A stretch of 34,337 nucleotides of DNA from an uncultured Eubacteriales bacterium (GCA_949293325.1 CASFCZ010000044.1:1-34337), one strand, 5' to 3'. Numbered from the stretch's first letter, positions 7,251 to 16,026 are shown. Notes: generated by a model from the letters alone, not told the origin. Numbers and translations: made by a program.

Positions 7251-9644
7251 TTGATAAGGGAACTAAAGTATACCCAGCTGAAAAGTAATTGTGAATTTGA
7301 AAATAATCTTTGTGATATTGAAAAGATAGATATAAATGAAATAATAGGACAGAATGAGGGAGCAGAAGCTCTTAAATTTGGTCTTAATGTAAAGGCAAAG
7401 GGTTATAATATATACCTTTCCGGACTTCCCGGCAGTGGTAAGACTACCTTTGCCCGTCGTTTTGCGGAGCTTGTGTCAAAGGATGAGCAAACACCTCCTG
7501 ATTTGTGCTATGTGTATAACTTTGAATCCCCTAACGAGCCTAAGCTCCTTAAATTCAAGGCAGGTAAGGGAAAAGAGTTCAGGTCAGACATGGAGGAGCT
7601 TATTGCCATACTGAGACAGGAAATAACAGAAGCCTTTTCCTCTGCAGAGTATGAAGAGGAAAAGGAAAGGATAAACAAGCGTTTTCAGGATGAAAAGGAT
7701 GAAATTATAGAAAAGCTTCAGGCCCATGCACGGGAAAAAAACTTCGGTGTCAGGATGGGCAATGGCGGCGTATACTTTATGCCAATTATTGACGGAAAGA
7801 CTATTTCCGAGGAGGAATTTGAGGAGCTTGATGAGGAAACAAAGCAGAAAATAACCGAGGGTTCTGAGGAAATACAAGAGGCTGCCGCAGGCAGTATGAA
7901 AAAGCTGAAGGAAATAGATAAACAGATAAAAAACGAAATTTCCAAGTCAGATTATAATATAGGCCTGTTGACAGTAGGCTATTATCTTATGTCAATACAG
8001 GAAAAGTACAGTGACAGTGAAGATGTAAGCAAGTATCTGGCTGACGTTAAAGAGGATATCCTTGAGAATATGGGAGATTTTATCAGTGATGGTGATTCCG
8101 CTGAAGAAGATGCCCTTTCTTCTATGATGCCATGGCTTCAACATGGCGTAACCGACGAGGATCTTACAAAGTATAAGGTTAATTTAATTGTAGATAACTC
8201 CGAGCTAACAGGTGCACCTGTTATTGTAAACCACGCTCCAAGCTATTCTTCACTTATAGGTGAAATAGAGTACGACAGTGAAAACGGCAATTTTTCAACA
8301 GATTTTACCAAGATAAAGCCGGGTATTCTCCATAAAGCTAACGGCGGATATCTTATCCTTCAGGCAAGTGATTTGTTAAGTACGGCCTTTGGATGGGAGT
8401 GTGTAAAACGTGTACTTAAGACAGGAGAACTTTTTATTGAGCCAATAAGGGAGTATCAGCTGGGAGGTATCACTGTTGCAGGCATTAAGCCCCAGCCAGC
8501 CCCAATCAGTCTTAAAGTAATACTTGTAGGCAGCGGCTATTATTATGAGTTGCTAAGAGAATATGATGATGACTTTGGAAAGCTTTTTAAAATATGTGCC
8601 ATGTTTGACTACGAAATGGATAAGTCAAAGACCAATATATCGGGTATGCTGGCATTTATAAAAGCTTTCAGTGAGGATAATACAACACTGCCCATTACAA
8701 GTGATGCAGTCAACTGTATATTTGAACATTCTACACGTTTAGCCGAAAGTCAGGATAAACTTACCACCAGATTTTCACTTATAAATGATATTCTGAGTGA
8801 GGCAGATGCCTGGGCAAGACTGGATAATGCGGATAAAATTGACAGCTATTATATTAAAAAGGCTGTTGAAAAAAAGACAGACAGAGTCAGTTTATATCGT
8901 AAAAAGTATAATGAGATGATATTAAATGATGAGATCATGATATCTACTCAGGGTAGTGCCGTTGGACAGATCAATGGCCTTTGTGTTATGGAAACTGGGG
9001 ATATTACCTTTGGTATGCCTACCAGAATAACTGCAAGCGCCTACATGGGTAAAGCGGGAATAGTTAATATTGAAAAAGAAGCTGAAATGAGCGGTGCTAT
9101 CCATAGTAAGGGTGTACAGGTTATTTCAGGTTATCTGGGCAGAAAGTATGCACAGGATTTTCCCCTTAGCATGAGTTGTCGTATATGCTTTGAACAGAAT
9201 TATAACGGTGTAGACGGTGACAGTGCTTCAAGTACGGAGCTTTATGCAATTATTTCAAGCCTTAGCAACATCCCTATCAATCAGGAACTGGCTGTAACAG
9301 GAAGCGTCAATCAAATGGGAGATATTCAGCCTATTGGTGGCGTAACCTATAAAATAGAGGGCTTTTTTGAAATATGTAAAAAACGTGGACTTACAGGAAA
9401 TCAGGGCGTAATTATACCTGTACAAAATGAAAAGGATCTGACCTTAAATGATGAAGTTACAGAAGCAGTAAAGAATGGTATGTTCCATATTTACTCTATA
9501 TCAAATATAGATGAGGGTATTGAGCTGCTTATGGGTACTAAGGCAGGAAAAATGAATAAAAGTGGTTCCTATCCACGGACTACAGTACATGGTAAGGTAT
9601 ATAATAAGCTTAAAAGCTATTACGAAAAGGGCACTGAAGAATAA
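7251..9644 (+). CDS. Lon-related ATP-dependent protease (LonB-like, AAA_32/Lon C-terminal)
   Basis: A 797-residue AAA+ serine protease of the soluble Lon-like family. The Walker A motif GLPGSGKT is at about 58-65 (K64). It is followed by a long charged, coiled-coil-like insertion (about 95-270), which is typical of this family and absent from classic Lon. The C-terminal protease domain has Ser658 in DGDSAS and Lys701 in GGVTYKIEG; their 43-residue spacing is that of the Lon Ser-Lys dyad. There is no N-terminal LAN domain and no membrane segment, so it is neither LonA nor the membrane LonB. The start is TTG 7251 with GAAGGTG (7239-7245) 5 nt upstream. It follows rimI by 15 nt in the same operon. 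Substrates are unknown. Confidence 0.93.
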   Translation: MIRELKYTQLKSNCEFENNLCDIEKIDINEIIGQNEGAEALKFGLNVKAKGYNIYLSGLPGSGKTTFARRFAELVSKDEQTPPDLCYVYNFESPNEPKLLKFKAGKGKEFRSDMEELIAILRQEITEAFSSAEYEEEKERINKRFQDEKDEIIEKLQAHAREKNFGVRMGNGGVYFMPIIDGKTISEEEFEELDEETKQKITEGSEEIQEAAAGSMKKLKEIDKQIKNEISKSDYNIGLLTVGYYLMSIQEKYSDSEDVSKYLADVKEDILENMGDFISDGDSAEEDALSSMMPWLQHGVTDEDLTKYKVNLIVDNSELTGAPVIVNHAPSYSSLIGEIEYDSENGNFSTDFTKIKPGILHKANGGYLILQASDLLSTAFGWECVKRVLKTGELFIEPIREYQLGGITVAGIKPQPAPISLKVILVGSGYYYELLREYDDDFGKLFKICAMFDYEMDKSKTNISGMLAFIKAFSEDNTTLPITSDAVNCIFEHSTRLAESQDKLTTRFSLINDILSEADAWARLDNADKIDSYYIKKAVEKKTDRVSLYRKKYNEMILNDEIMISTQGSAVGQINGLCVMETGDITFGMPTRITASAYMGKAGIVNIEKEAEMSGAIHSKGVQVISGYLGRKYAQDFPLSMSCRICFEQNYNGVDGDSASSTELYAIISSLSNIPINQELAVTGSVNQMGDIQPIGGVTYKIEGFFEICKKRGLTGNQGVIIPVQNEKDLTLNDEVTEAVKNGMFHIYSISNIDEGIELLMGTKAGKMNKSGSYPRTTVHGKVYNKLKSYYEKGTEE

Positions 9645-9662
9645 AAAGGAAGTGTTGCTTGT

Positions 9663-10430
9663 ATGAGAGAAATAATAGATTTTCATGTTCATCCCTTTTA
9701 TAATTCAAGTAGAAATGTTTGCTTTTATGATGATACGGTAAACAGCCTTGATGATTTTGTATCTGATCTTAAACGTGCAGGTATTTCAGGTATATGTGGC
9801 AGCGTTATTGAAAGAATGGAGGTCAAAAGCTTTGACAAGATAAAAGCTCTTAATGATGAGGCTTTATATATCCGTGATAAGCTTAATGGCTTTTATATCC
9901 CGGGTATACATATACATCCTGCCTTTGTTAAAGAAAGTATAGCTGAGCTTGAACGTATGAAAAATGCAGGTGTAAGACTTGTAGGTGAGCTTGTGCCCTA
10001 TTTTATGGGATGGGAAAACTATTACGATAAGAATATGGCTGAGATATACTCTGTTATCGACGATTTAGGCATGGTTGTAAGCCTCCATACCCAGCAGGAG
10101 GATACTATTGAACAGGCTGTAAAGACATATCCCAATATTACCTTTGTAGCTGCCCATCCCGGTGATAAAGCAAGTTTTTTAAGACATATAGAGAGGATAA
10201 AAAAGTATCCTAATTATTATCTGGATTTAAGTGGCACAGGTATATTCAGATATGGTCTTATAGGCTATGGTGTCAATAAGGCAGGCAGTGAAAGATTTAT
10301 TTTCGGCAGTGATTATCCTATATGCAATCCCGGAATGTATGTAAATGCAGTACTCTTTGAAAAGCTTAAGGATGAGGACTATACAAACATCCTGTCAGGT
10401 AATGCAAAGCGTATTTTGTCGTTGGAGTGA
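9663..10430 (+). CDS. Amidohydrolase-family (TIM-barrel) metal-dependent hydrolase
   Basis: A 255-residue protein of the amidohydrolase-2 type. Metal-ligand motifs are seen in order: DFHVHP near the N-terminus, HIHPAF, the Glu in VGELVPY, SLHTQ, AAHPGD and FGSDYP near the C-terminus with the usual catalytic Asp. Members of this family hydrolyse or decarboxylate varied small molecules, so the substrate cannot be named. It lies 18 nt after the Lon-like gene and 5 nt before a sugar kinase, and these three look co-transcribed. No signal peptide is present. Confidence 0.8.
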   Translation: MREIIDFHVHPFYNSSRNVCFYDDTVNSLDDFVSDLKRAGISGICGSVIERMEVKSFDKIKALNDEALYIRDKLNGFYIPGIHIHPAFVKESIAELERMKNAGVRLVGELVPYFMGWENYYDKNMAEIYSVIDDLGMVVSLHTQQEDTIEQAVKTYPNITFVAAHPGDKASFLRHIERIKKYPNYYLDLSGTGIFRYGLIGYGVNKAGSERFIFGSDYPICNPGMYVNAVLFEKLKDEDYTNILSGNAKRILSLE

Positions 10431-10435
10431 AGTAA

Positions 10436-11338
10436 ATGATATATACCGTAACCTTAAACCCTTCAATAGATTACTATATGGAAATACCCTCTGTAAAAAG
10501 GGGTACAGTCAACAGAAGCAGTGAAGAACATATTTCCTGTGGCGGCAAGGGCATAAATGTATCCCGAATGCTTAATATGTTGAATATGGAAAACACTGCC
10601 ATAGCTGTTATTGGAGGAAATACCGGTTCTGCATTTATGGAGGAACTTAAAAGAGAAAAAATCAGCATTGTACCTGTAAATATAAGGGACAATACCCGTA
10701 TAAATATTAAACTTTCTGACGGAACGGAGTTGAATGGTGCAGGTCCAGTTGCAGATAAAACTACCATAAAAGAGATTAAATCTCTTTTGAGAAATTTTAA
10801 AAAAGAGGATTTTGTTATCTTTTCAGGCAGTATATGCAGAGGAATTTCTATTGAAGATTACGGTAAACTTATAGAAGACTGTGTTAAAGATAATATCAGG
10901 GTTGCAGTTGACGGTACGGGAAAAATATTAAACGGAGTAATTCAAAGAGGTTTATATTTAATAAAACCGAATATAGATGAACTGTCTGAACTGTTTGACA
11001 GGACTATTACATCTGGGGAGGATGTAGCAAAATATGCCCTTAAGCTGGTGGATATGGGAGTAGAAAATGTACTTGTTTCACTGGGATCTAAGGGAGCTAT
11101 TCTTGCATCCAAAGATGGTGTATGTTGCTGTAATGCGCCAGAAGTGAAGGTATACAACTGTGTTTGTGCAGGTGATTGTATGCTTGCAGGTTTTATATCT
11201 GCTATTAATGAGGGTGCCGACAGTATATCTGCCCTGGAATGGGCTGTAGCCTGTGGTAGTGCAAGGGTAAGCTGCAAAAATTCATTTCCTTCAAAGGATA
11301 TGGTCGGAGGTCTTTATAATGATATTCAGAAAATTTGA
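10436..11338 (+). CDS. PfkB-family sugar-phosphate kinase (1-phosphofructokinase/LacC-like)
   Basis: A 300-residue ribokinase-family enzyme. The N-terminus IYTVTLNPSIDYYMEI and the GGKGIN motif (36-41) are typical of the FruK/LacC/PfkB-1 branch, which phosphorylates fructose 1-phosphate, tagatose 6-phosphate or fructose 6-phosphate. The catalytic Asp247 is kept, but the usual GAGD anion-hole motif reads CAGD (Cys244 in place of Gly). No fruA or other PTS gene lies nearby, so the substrate is uncertain. Its end overlaps the next gene by 20 nt. Confidence 0.8.
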   Translation: MIYTVTLNPSIDYYMEIPSVKRGTVNRSSEEHISCGGKGINVSRMLNMLNMENTAIAVIGGNTGSAFMEELKREKISIVPVNIRDNTRINIKLSDGTELNGAGPVADKTTIKEIKSLLRNFKKEDFVIFSGSICRGISIEDYGKLIEDCVKDNIRVAVDGTGKILNGVIQRGLYLIKPNIDELSELFDRTITSGEDVAKYALKLVDMGVENVLVSLGSKGAILASKDGVCCCNAPEVKVYNCVCAGDCMLAGFISAINEGADSISALEWAVACGSARVSCKNSFPSKDMVGGLYNDIQKI

Positions 11339-11783
11339 ACCAAGGGACATGGAGCAAATAATAAGTCTGTTTAAAGGCACTGTTCTGAATGTAAATATAA
11401 GAGATTATTCTCCACGTCAGGTTAAAGTATGGGCTGACAGAGGCAACAGTTTAATTGAAAGAATTGACATCTTCAAAGAAATGTATACCATTGTTGCTGA
11501 GGATAAGGGCATTATAACAGGTTACGGAAACGTAACTGACAAAGGCTATATCGATCATCTTTATGTGCATAAGGATTATCAGAATATGGGCATTGCTACT
11601 GAAATATGCAATCTGCTTGAGACATATGCAAAGTCCAAAGGAGTAAAGTGCTTTTCGGTTCATGCCTCAATTACTGCAAAAGGATTTTTCACAAGGATAG
11701 GGTACAGATCTGTAAGGAAACAGCAAGTGCCCCTTGATGGGATATTTCTTACTAATTTTGTAATGGAAAAGCTTGTGAATTGA
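11319..11783 (+). CDS. GNAT-family N-acetyltransferase
   Basis: A 154-residue acetyltransferase with the GNAT core: strand IDHLYVHKDYQNMGIA carrying the Q-x-x-G-x-A acetyl-CoA loop, and a C-terminal ITAKGFFTRIGYRSV segment. The N-terminal RKFEPRDMEQIISLF is typical of small soluble acetyltransferases acting on free metabolites or antibiotics, but the substrate is not recognisable. The ATG lies inside the end of the sugar kinase gene, with GGAGG (11305-11310 region) placed for efficient coupled translation. It is the last gene of the exonuclease-to-GNAT string. Confidence 0.8.
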   Translation: MIFRKFEPRDMEQIISLFKGTVLNVNIRDYSPRQVKVWADRGNSLIERIDIFKEMYTIVAEDKGIITGYGNVTDKGYIDHLYVHKDYQNMGIATEICNLLETYAKSKGVKCFSVHASITAKGFFTRIGYRSVRKQQVPLDGIFLTNFVMEKLVN

Positions 11784-11816
11784 CGGCTTACAGATAGGAT
11801 TTATTTTATAAATAAG

Positions 11817-11845
11817 TTGAAATAGTCATTGCCCTATGGTATTAT
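11817..11845 (+). promoter_or_regulatory. SigA-type promoter of the GH105 gene
   Basis: A -35 TTGAAA (11817-11822), a spacer of exactly 17 nt and a -10 TATTAT (11840-11845) lie 36 nt before the GH105 start. The match is good and the distance is normal. It indicates that GH105 is transcribed independently of the upstream operon. Confidence 0.7.
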
Positions 11846-11880
11846 TAATTTATAAATTTATTTAACGGAGGATATCGATT

Positions 11881-13020
11881 ATGGAAATACTTGATAAATA
11901 TATTGACGAACTTCTTGAAAAAAGCACTCCACAGGCACCTGTATGGAACATTGAAAAAATCAGAAGCGGTAAACCATCTACATGGAACTATATTGATGGT
12001 TGTATGATAAAAGCTATCCTTGAACTTTATGACATCAAGGGAGATAAAAAATTTCTTGAATTTGCTGATAATTTCATTGATTATTTTGTACATGAAGACG
12101 GAAGTATCGAGTCATATAATCCGGAAGACTATAATATTGACAATGTAAATGCAGGAAAGACTCTGTTTGATCTTTACAAGCTTACAGGTAAGGAAAAGTA
12201 CAGGAAAGCCATTGAAACTATTTATGGACAGGTTAAAAATCAACCCCGTACTGCATCAGGTAACTTCTGGCATAAAAAGATATATCCAAATCAGGTATGG
12301 CTTGATGGTCTTTATATGGGACAGCCATTCTATATGCAGTATGAGGTAGAATATGATGACTGCAAAAACTGTATGGACAGTTATAATCAGTTTATAAATG
12401 TATACAATAAAATGAGAGATAAGAAAACAGGTCTTTACTTCCATGGCTTTGACGAGTCAAAGGAAATTTTCTGGGCAGACAAGGAAACAGGTTTGTCAAA
12501 AAATTTCTGGCTCAGGGCTTTAGGCTGGTATTCAATGGCATTGGTTGATACCATAGATATTATGCCGGACAGCTTTAAGGAACAGAGAGACAAGCTTTCT
12601 GAAATATACAAGGAACTTATTGATGCAATGCTTAAGTTCCAGGATGAAAGCGGTATGTGGTATCAAGTAGTAGACCAGGGAGGCAGAGAGGGCAATTACC
12701 TTGAAACCAGTGGCAGTGCCATTTTTGCATATTCCATTATGAAAAGTGTGCGCATAGGTATTCTTGACGAAAGCTATTTTGCTTATGGTGAAAAGGCATT
12801 TAACGGTACATGTGACAGATATCTCTCCCAGAAGGACGGAGAACTTCAGCTTGATGGTATTTGCCTTGTTGCCGGACTTGGACCTGCTAATAACACAAGG
12901 AGAGACGGCACCTATGAATACTACATAAGTGAGCCTGTAGTTCAGAATGATGCCAAGGGTGTTGCTCCTTTGATACTTGCATATATCGAGATACTTTATA
13001 AAGAGAAATCAAGTAAGTGA
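11881..13020 (+). CDS. GH105/GH88-type unsaturated rhamnogalacturonyl (uronyl) hydrolase
   Basis: The enzyme hydrates and releases the unsaturated galacturonate left at the non-reducing end of oligosaccharides by pectate or rhamnogalacturonan lyases. The 379-residue alpha/alpha-barrel has WLDGLYMGQPF with Asp142, equivalent to the catalytic Asp143 of Bacillus subtilis YteR; FWLRALGWYSMALVD; and the C-terminal RDGTYEYYISEPVVQNDAKG that marks GH105. There is no signal peptide, so it acts inside the cell on imported disaccharides. A GGAGG ribosome site lies 8-12 nt before the ATG and a promoter further up. Together with the esterase at 413-4579 and KduD at 28269-29030 it indicates pectin use. 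Exact specificity (rhamnogalacturonan versus other uronyl linkages) is inferred. Confidence 0.9.
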   Translation: MEILDKYIDELLEKSTPQAPVWNIEKIRSGKPSTWNYIDGCMIKAILELYDIKGDKKFLEFADNFIDYFVHEDGSIESYNPEDYNIDNVNAGKTLFDLYKLTGKEKYRKAIETIYGQVKNQPRTASGNFWHKKIYPNQVWLDGLYMGQPFYMQYEVEYDDCKNCMDSYNQFINVYNKMRDKKTGLYFHGFDESKEIFWADKETGLSKNFWLRALGWYSMALVDTIDIMPDSFKEQRDKLSEIYKELIDAMLKFQDESGMWYQVVDQGGREGNYLETSGSAIFAYSIMKSVRIGILDESYFAYGEKAFNGTCDRYLSQKDGELQLDGICLVAGLGPANNTRRDGTYEYYISEPVVQNDAKGVAPLILAYIEILYKEKSSK

Positions 13021-13024
13021 TTTT

Positions 13025-13059
13025 AAAAATTCGGAATGGGTGTACTATTCCGAATTTTT
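13025..13059 (+). terminator. Hairpin (terminator or attenuator) between GH105 and the ABC exporter
   Basis: A perfect 13-bp stem (13025-13037 with 13047-13059) has a 9-nt loop and ends in five T that are themselves part of the stem. It begins 5 nt after the GH105 stop and ends only 2 nt before the GGGGTG ribosome site of the next gene. Because no T-tract follows the stem, it is probably a partial terminator or an mRNA-stabilising hairpin. Confidence 0.65.
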
Positions 13060-13072
13060 ATGGGGTGATAAT

Positions 13073-14761
13073 ATGTCGACCAAGAAGGTCCTGGCCTGGA
13101 TATATAAATATACAAAAAAACAGCTTCCATGGATAGCTGCCCTTGCCTTGATAAGCGGTGGAGTTGCTCTTGGATTTATACTGCTGGCCCTAGTTTCAAA
13201 AAATATACTGGATATTGCAACAGGTGATATACAGGGAAATATATTTTTATCTGCCATTTTGGTGGTGGCTATAATAGCGATCCAGGCGATACTTAATATA
13301 GTATACAGCAATATAATTGTACGGGCTGCAGGAAAAATAGATATTATTCTTAAGCAAAACCTCTTTGAAAAACTGCTTACCAAAAAATATAAAGAAGTAA
13401 GCTCCTATCATTCAGGAGAAATATTAAACAGATTTACAAGCGATGTGGATATAGTAGTTGATGGTGTTGTAGGCATACTTCCCGAAGCTCTGGCCCTTGT
13501 AACCAAACTGATTGCAGGTCTTGCCGTATTGCTGATGATAGATGCCGGATTTACCCTTTGTGTCTGTATTATCGGCGCAATAGTTTTTGCTGCAAGCAAG
13601 ATATACAGTAAACATTTTAAATATCTTCATAAGCTTGTTCAGTCTGCTGATGGTGTAGTAAGGGCATTCCTTCAGGAATGTGTGGAAAACCTGGTTGTTA
13701 TTAAGTCCTTTTCAAACAATAAGGTAACAGAAGACAAGCTGTATTCACGCCAGCAGGAACTTCTTAAATTAAAGATAAAAAGAAATACTATAAGCAATAT
13801 TGCAAGTACCGGTGTATATGTTCTCTTTACTTCCAGTTATTATGCTGCACTGATATGGGGAGCTTTTCAGATAAGTCTTGGTGCTATCAGTTTTGGTACT
13901 CTTACTGCATTTTTACAGATAATTGACCAGATAAAAGCACCTATGAAAAATATCAGTGGACTTATTCCACAGTTTTATTCAATGATAGCATCTGCTGAAA
14001 GACTTATGGAACTTGAGAATCTGGATGATGAGAACATAACAGAGCATAATGAGAATGTTGGACAGATATATAATGACATGACTTCACTTTGTATAGAAGG
14101 ACTTACCTTTGCATACAAGGATGAAAATGTGCTTGAAAAGGCAGACCTTGTTATTAACAAAGGTGATACCGTTGCTATTGCGGGGCCTTCAGGTATAGGT
14201 AAAAGTACCATAATGAAGCTTCTTTTAGGCCTTATTGAGCCTGATGAGGGCAGGCTGTATCTTAATACAATAAGGGGTAAAATACCTCTTGACAGCGGTC
14301 TAAGGAAAATGTTCGCCTATGTGCCCCAGGGAAATATGATTCTTTCAGGAACCATAAGGGAAAATATAGCCTTTTGCAATACAGATGCCTCTGAGGAGAG
14401 TATAATCAGGGCGGCAAAGACTGCTATGATATGGGATTTTGTTAATAGTCTTCCCGATGGTCTGAATACAGTTATCGGAGAAAGGGGCTTAGGTTTAAGT
14501 GAAGGTCAGATACAACGTATAGCAGTGGCCCGTGCATTGCTGACAGATGCTCCGATACTTCTATTGGATGAGGCAACTTCCGCATTGGATGAGGCAACGG
14601 AAAAGGCACTTCTTGACAATATAAAGGGACTTAAAGCCCATACCTGTATCTTTATTTCCCACAAAAAGCATACCATACTTAACTGCGATACAATTTATTA
14701 TATAAAAAGAAAAAAGCTTATCAGGTGTAATGCTGATGAGATATTAAATAATTTTGAGTAA
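13073..14761 (+). CDS. ABC exporter, fused permease and ATPase half-transporter
   Basis: A 562-residue ABC transporter with an N-terminal six-helix membrane domain (about 15-300) and a C-terminal ATPase. The nucleotide-binding motifs are GPSGIGKST (Walker A), LGLSEGQ (signature, with Glu at the second position instead of Gly), ILLLDEATSALDE (Walker B) and FISHKK (H-loop). One copy suggests a homodimer. I use ATG 13073 because GGGGTG (13062-13067) lies 5 nt upstream; an open frame runs up to 12977 but would overlap GH105 and add 32 unlikely residues. Substrate unknown: export of a peptide, lipid or drug is possible. The GH105 neighbour does not imply sugar import, since this fold is an exporter. 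Confidence 0.88.
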   Translation: MSTKKVLAWIYKYTKKQLPWIAALALISGGVALGFILLALVSKNILDIATGDIQGNIFLSAILVVAIIAIQAILNIVYSNIIVRAAGKIDIILKQNLFEKLLTKKYKEVSSYHSGEILNRFTSDVDIVVDGVVGILPEALALVTKLIAGLAVLLMIDAGFTLCVCIIGAIVFAASKIYSKHFKYLHKLVQSADGVVRAFLQECVENLVVIKSFSNNKVTEDKLYSRQQELLKLKIKRNTISNIASTGVYVLFTSSYYAALIWGAFQISLGAISFGTLTAFLQIIDQIKAPMKNISGLIPQFYSMIASAERLMELENLDDENITEHNENVGQIYNDMTSLCIEGLTFAYKDENVLEKADLVINKGDTVAIAGPSGIGKSTIMKLLLGLIEPDEGRLYLNTIRGKIPLDSGLRKMFAYVPQGNMILSGTIRENIAFCNTDASEESIIRAAKTAMIWDFVNSLPDGLNTVIGERGLGLSEGQIQRIAVARALLTDAPILLLDEATSALDEATEKALLDNIKGLKAHTCIFISHKKHTILNCDTIYYIKRKKLIRCNADEILNNFE

Positions 14762-14776
14762 TAAGGAGGAATTTAT

Positions 14777-15229
14777 ATGTTAGAAATAGGAATGAAGGCT
14801 CCGGATTTTTCACTTCCGGATCAGAACGGAACTATTCATACACTGGAGGAATTTAGGGGTAAAAGAGTGATTTTATATTTTTATCCAAAGGATAATACAC
14901 CGGGATGTACAAAGCAGGCATGTGGTTTTGGTGAGCTTTACCCACAGTTTACGGAAAAGGGAGCAGTGGTGATTGGCATTAGTAAGGACAGTGTAAAGTC
15001 CCATAAGAATTTTGAAACCAAATATCAATTACCTTTTATTCTTTTATCCGACACTGAACTTGAGATCATTAAGGCCTATGATGTATGGAAAGAAAAGAAA
15101 AACTATGGTAAGGTATCCATGGGTGTTGTCCGCACCACATACCTGATCAATGAAGACGGAATAATCGAAAAGGCATTTGACAAGGTAAAGGCAGCAGAAA
15201 ATCCTCAACAAATGCTTGAACTTATTTAA
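14777..15229 (+). CDS. bcp: Thioredoxin-dependent thiol peroxidase (Bcp/PrxQ peroxiredoxin)
   Basis: A 150-residue peroxiredoxin that reduces hydrogen peroxide and organic peroxides using thioredoxin. The peroxidatic Cys44 is in the TPGCT motif, and the resolving Cys49 is five residues later, the arrangement of the atypical 2-Cys PrxQ/Bcp group. The N-terminal KAPDFSLPDQNG and FYPKDNTPGCT are family signatures. AAGGAGG precedes the ATG. It lies 15 nt after the ABC exporter and 9 nt before yaaA, another peroxide-stress gene, so the two peroxide genes appear to form a pair. Confidence 0.95.
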   Translation: MLEIGMKAPDFSLPDQNGTIHTLEEFRGKRVILYFYPKDNTPGCTKQACGFGELYPQFTEKGAVVIGISKDSVKSHKNFETKYQLPFILLSDTELEIIKAYDVWKEKKNYGKVSMGVVRTTYLINEDGIIEKAFDKVKAAENPQQMLELI

Positions 15230-15238
15230 GAGAGTACT

Positions 15239-15979
15239 ATGAGAATAATTATATCTCCTGCAAAGAAAATGGTGGAGGATGATGGTTTGCCATGGGAGGC
15301 TTTACCTGTATATATAAATAAAGCCCAGGAACTAAAGAACTATATTCAAAGTCTTTCTCCTGAGGAGGCTAAAGAACTGTGGCAGTGTAATGATAAAATA
15401 GCTGACCTTAACTACCAGAGATTTTCATGTATGTCTTTAGAGAAAAATCTATCCCCTGCAATCCTTTCGTATGACGGTATTCAATATCAGCATATTGCTC
15501 CGGGAGTTTTTGATACAGACTCAATGGAATACATACAACAGCATTTGCGTATTCTTTCGGGCTTTTACGGTGTATTAAAACCCTATGACGGTATTACCCC
15601 CTACAGGCTGGAAATGCAGTCAAAGGTAAATTTATACGGGTATAAGGACTTATATGACTTTTGGGGAGAAGATATCTACAGAGAAGTAATTAAAAATGAT
15701 AATGTAATACTGGATCTGGCATCAAAGGAATATTCAAAGTCAGTTAAACCCTATTTAAAGCCGGAAGATAAATATATTACCTGTATTTTCGGAGAATATA
15801 AAAATAACAAGGTGATACAAAAGGCAACACTTGCAAAAATGGCAAGGGGAGAGATGGTTCGTTATCTGGCTGAAAGAAACATTCAGAGCCTGGATGAAGT
15901 CAAGGACTTTAATATTCTCGGTTTTATGTTTAACAGCGACTTGTCATCCGAAAGTGAATATGTATTTATAAAGGCATAA
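15239..15979 (+). CDS. yaaA: Peroxide stress protein YaaA (UPF0246/DUF328)
   Basis: A 246-residue YaaA-family protein. The N-terminus MRIIISPAKKM, the ..SPAILSYDGIQYQHI.. block and GFYGVLKPYDGITPYRLEM are typical of the family. In Escherichia coli YaaA lowers free iron during peroxide stress and binds DNA. It follows bcp by 9 nt, which fits a joint response to peroxide in an anaerobe. No membrane segment or signal peptide is present. It ends just before a bidirectional terminator. Confidence 0.93.
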   Translation: MRIIISPAKKMVEDDGLPWEALPVYINKAQELKNYIQSLSPEEAKELWQCNDKIADLNYQRFSCMSLEKNLSPAILSYDGIQYQHIAPGVFDTDSMEYIQQHLRILSGFYGVLKPYDGITPYRLEMQSKVNLYGYKDLYDFWGEDIYREVIKNDNVILDLASKEYSKSVKPYLKPEDKYITCIFGEYKNNKVIQKATLAKMARGEMVRYLAERNIQSLDEVKDFNILGFMFNSDLSSESEYVFIKA

Positions 15980-15983
15980 AAAT

Positions 15984-16018
15984 AGTCCATAGAGCATTAA
16001 GATAGTGTTCTATGGACT
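15984..16018. terminator. Bidirectional terminator between yaaA and rex
   Basis: Arms AGTCCATAGA (15984-15993) and its complement (16009-16018) form a 10-bp stem. Read on the - strand it is followed by ATTTTTA, and on the + strand by TTATCTGTTTT. It lies between the convergent ends of yaaA and rex and would serve both. Confidence 0.75.
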
Positions 16019-16026
16019 TATCTGTT

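Noticed and set aside
12977..13072. Longer N-terminus for the ABC exporter
   Set aside because: The extra 32 codons overlap GH105 and the hairpin, have no ribosome site and are not membrane-like; ATG 13073 has a good one.
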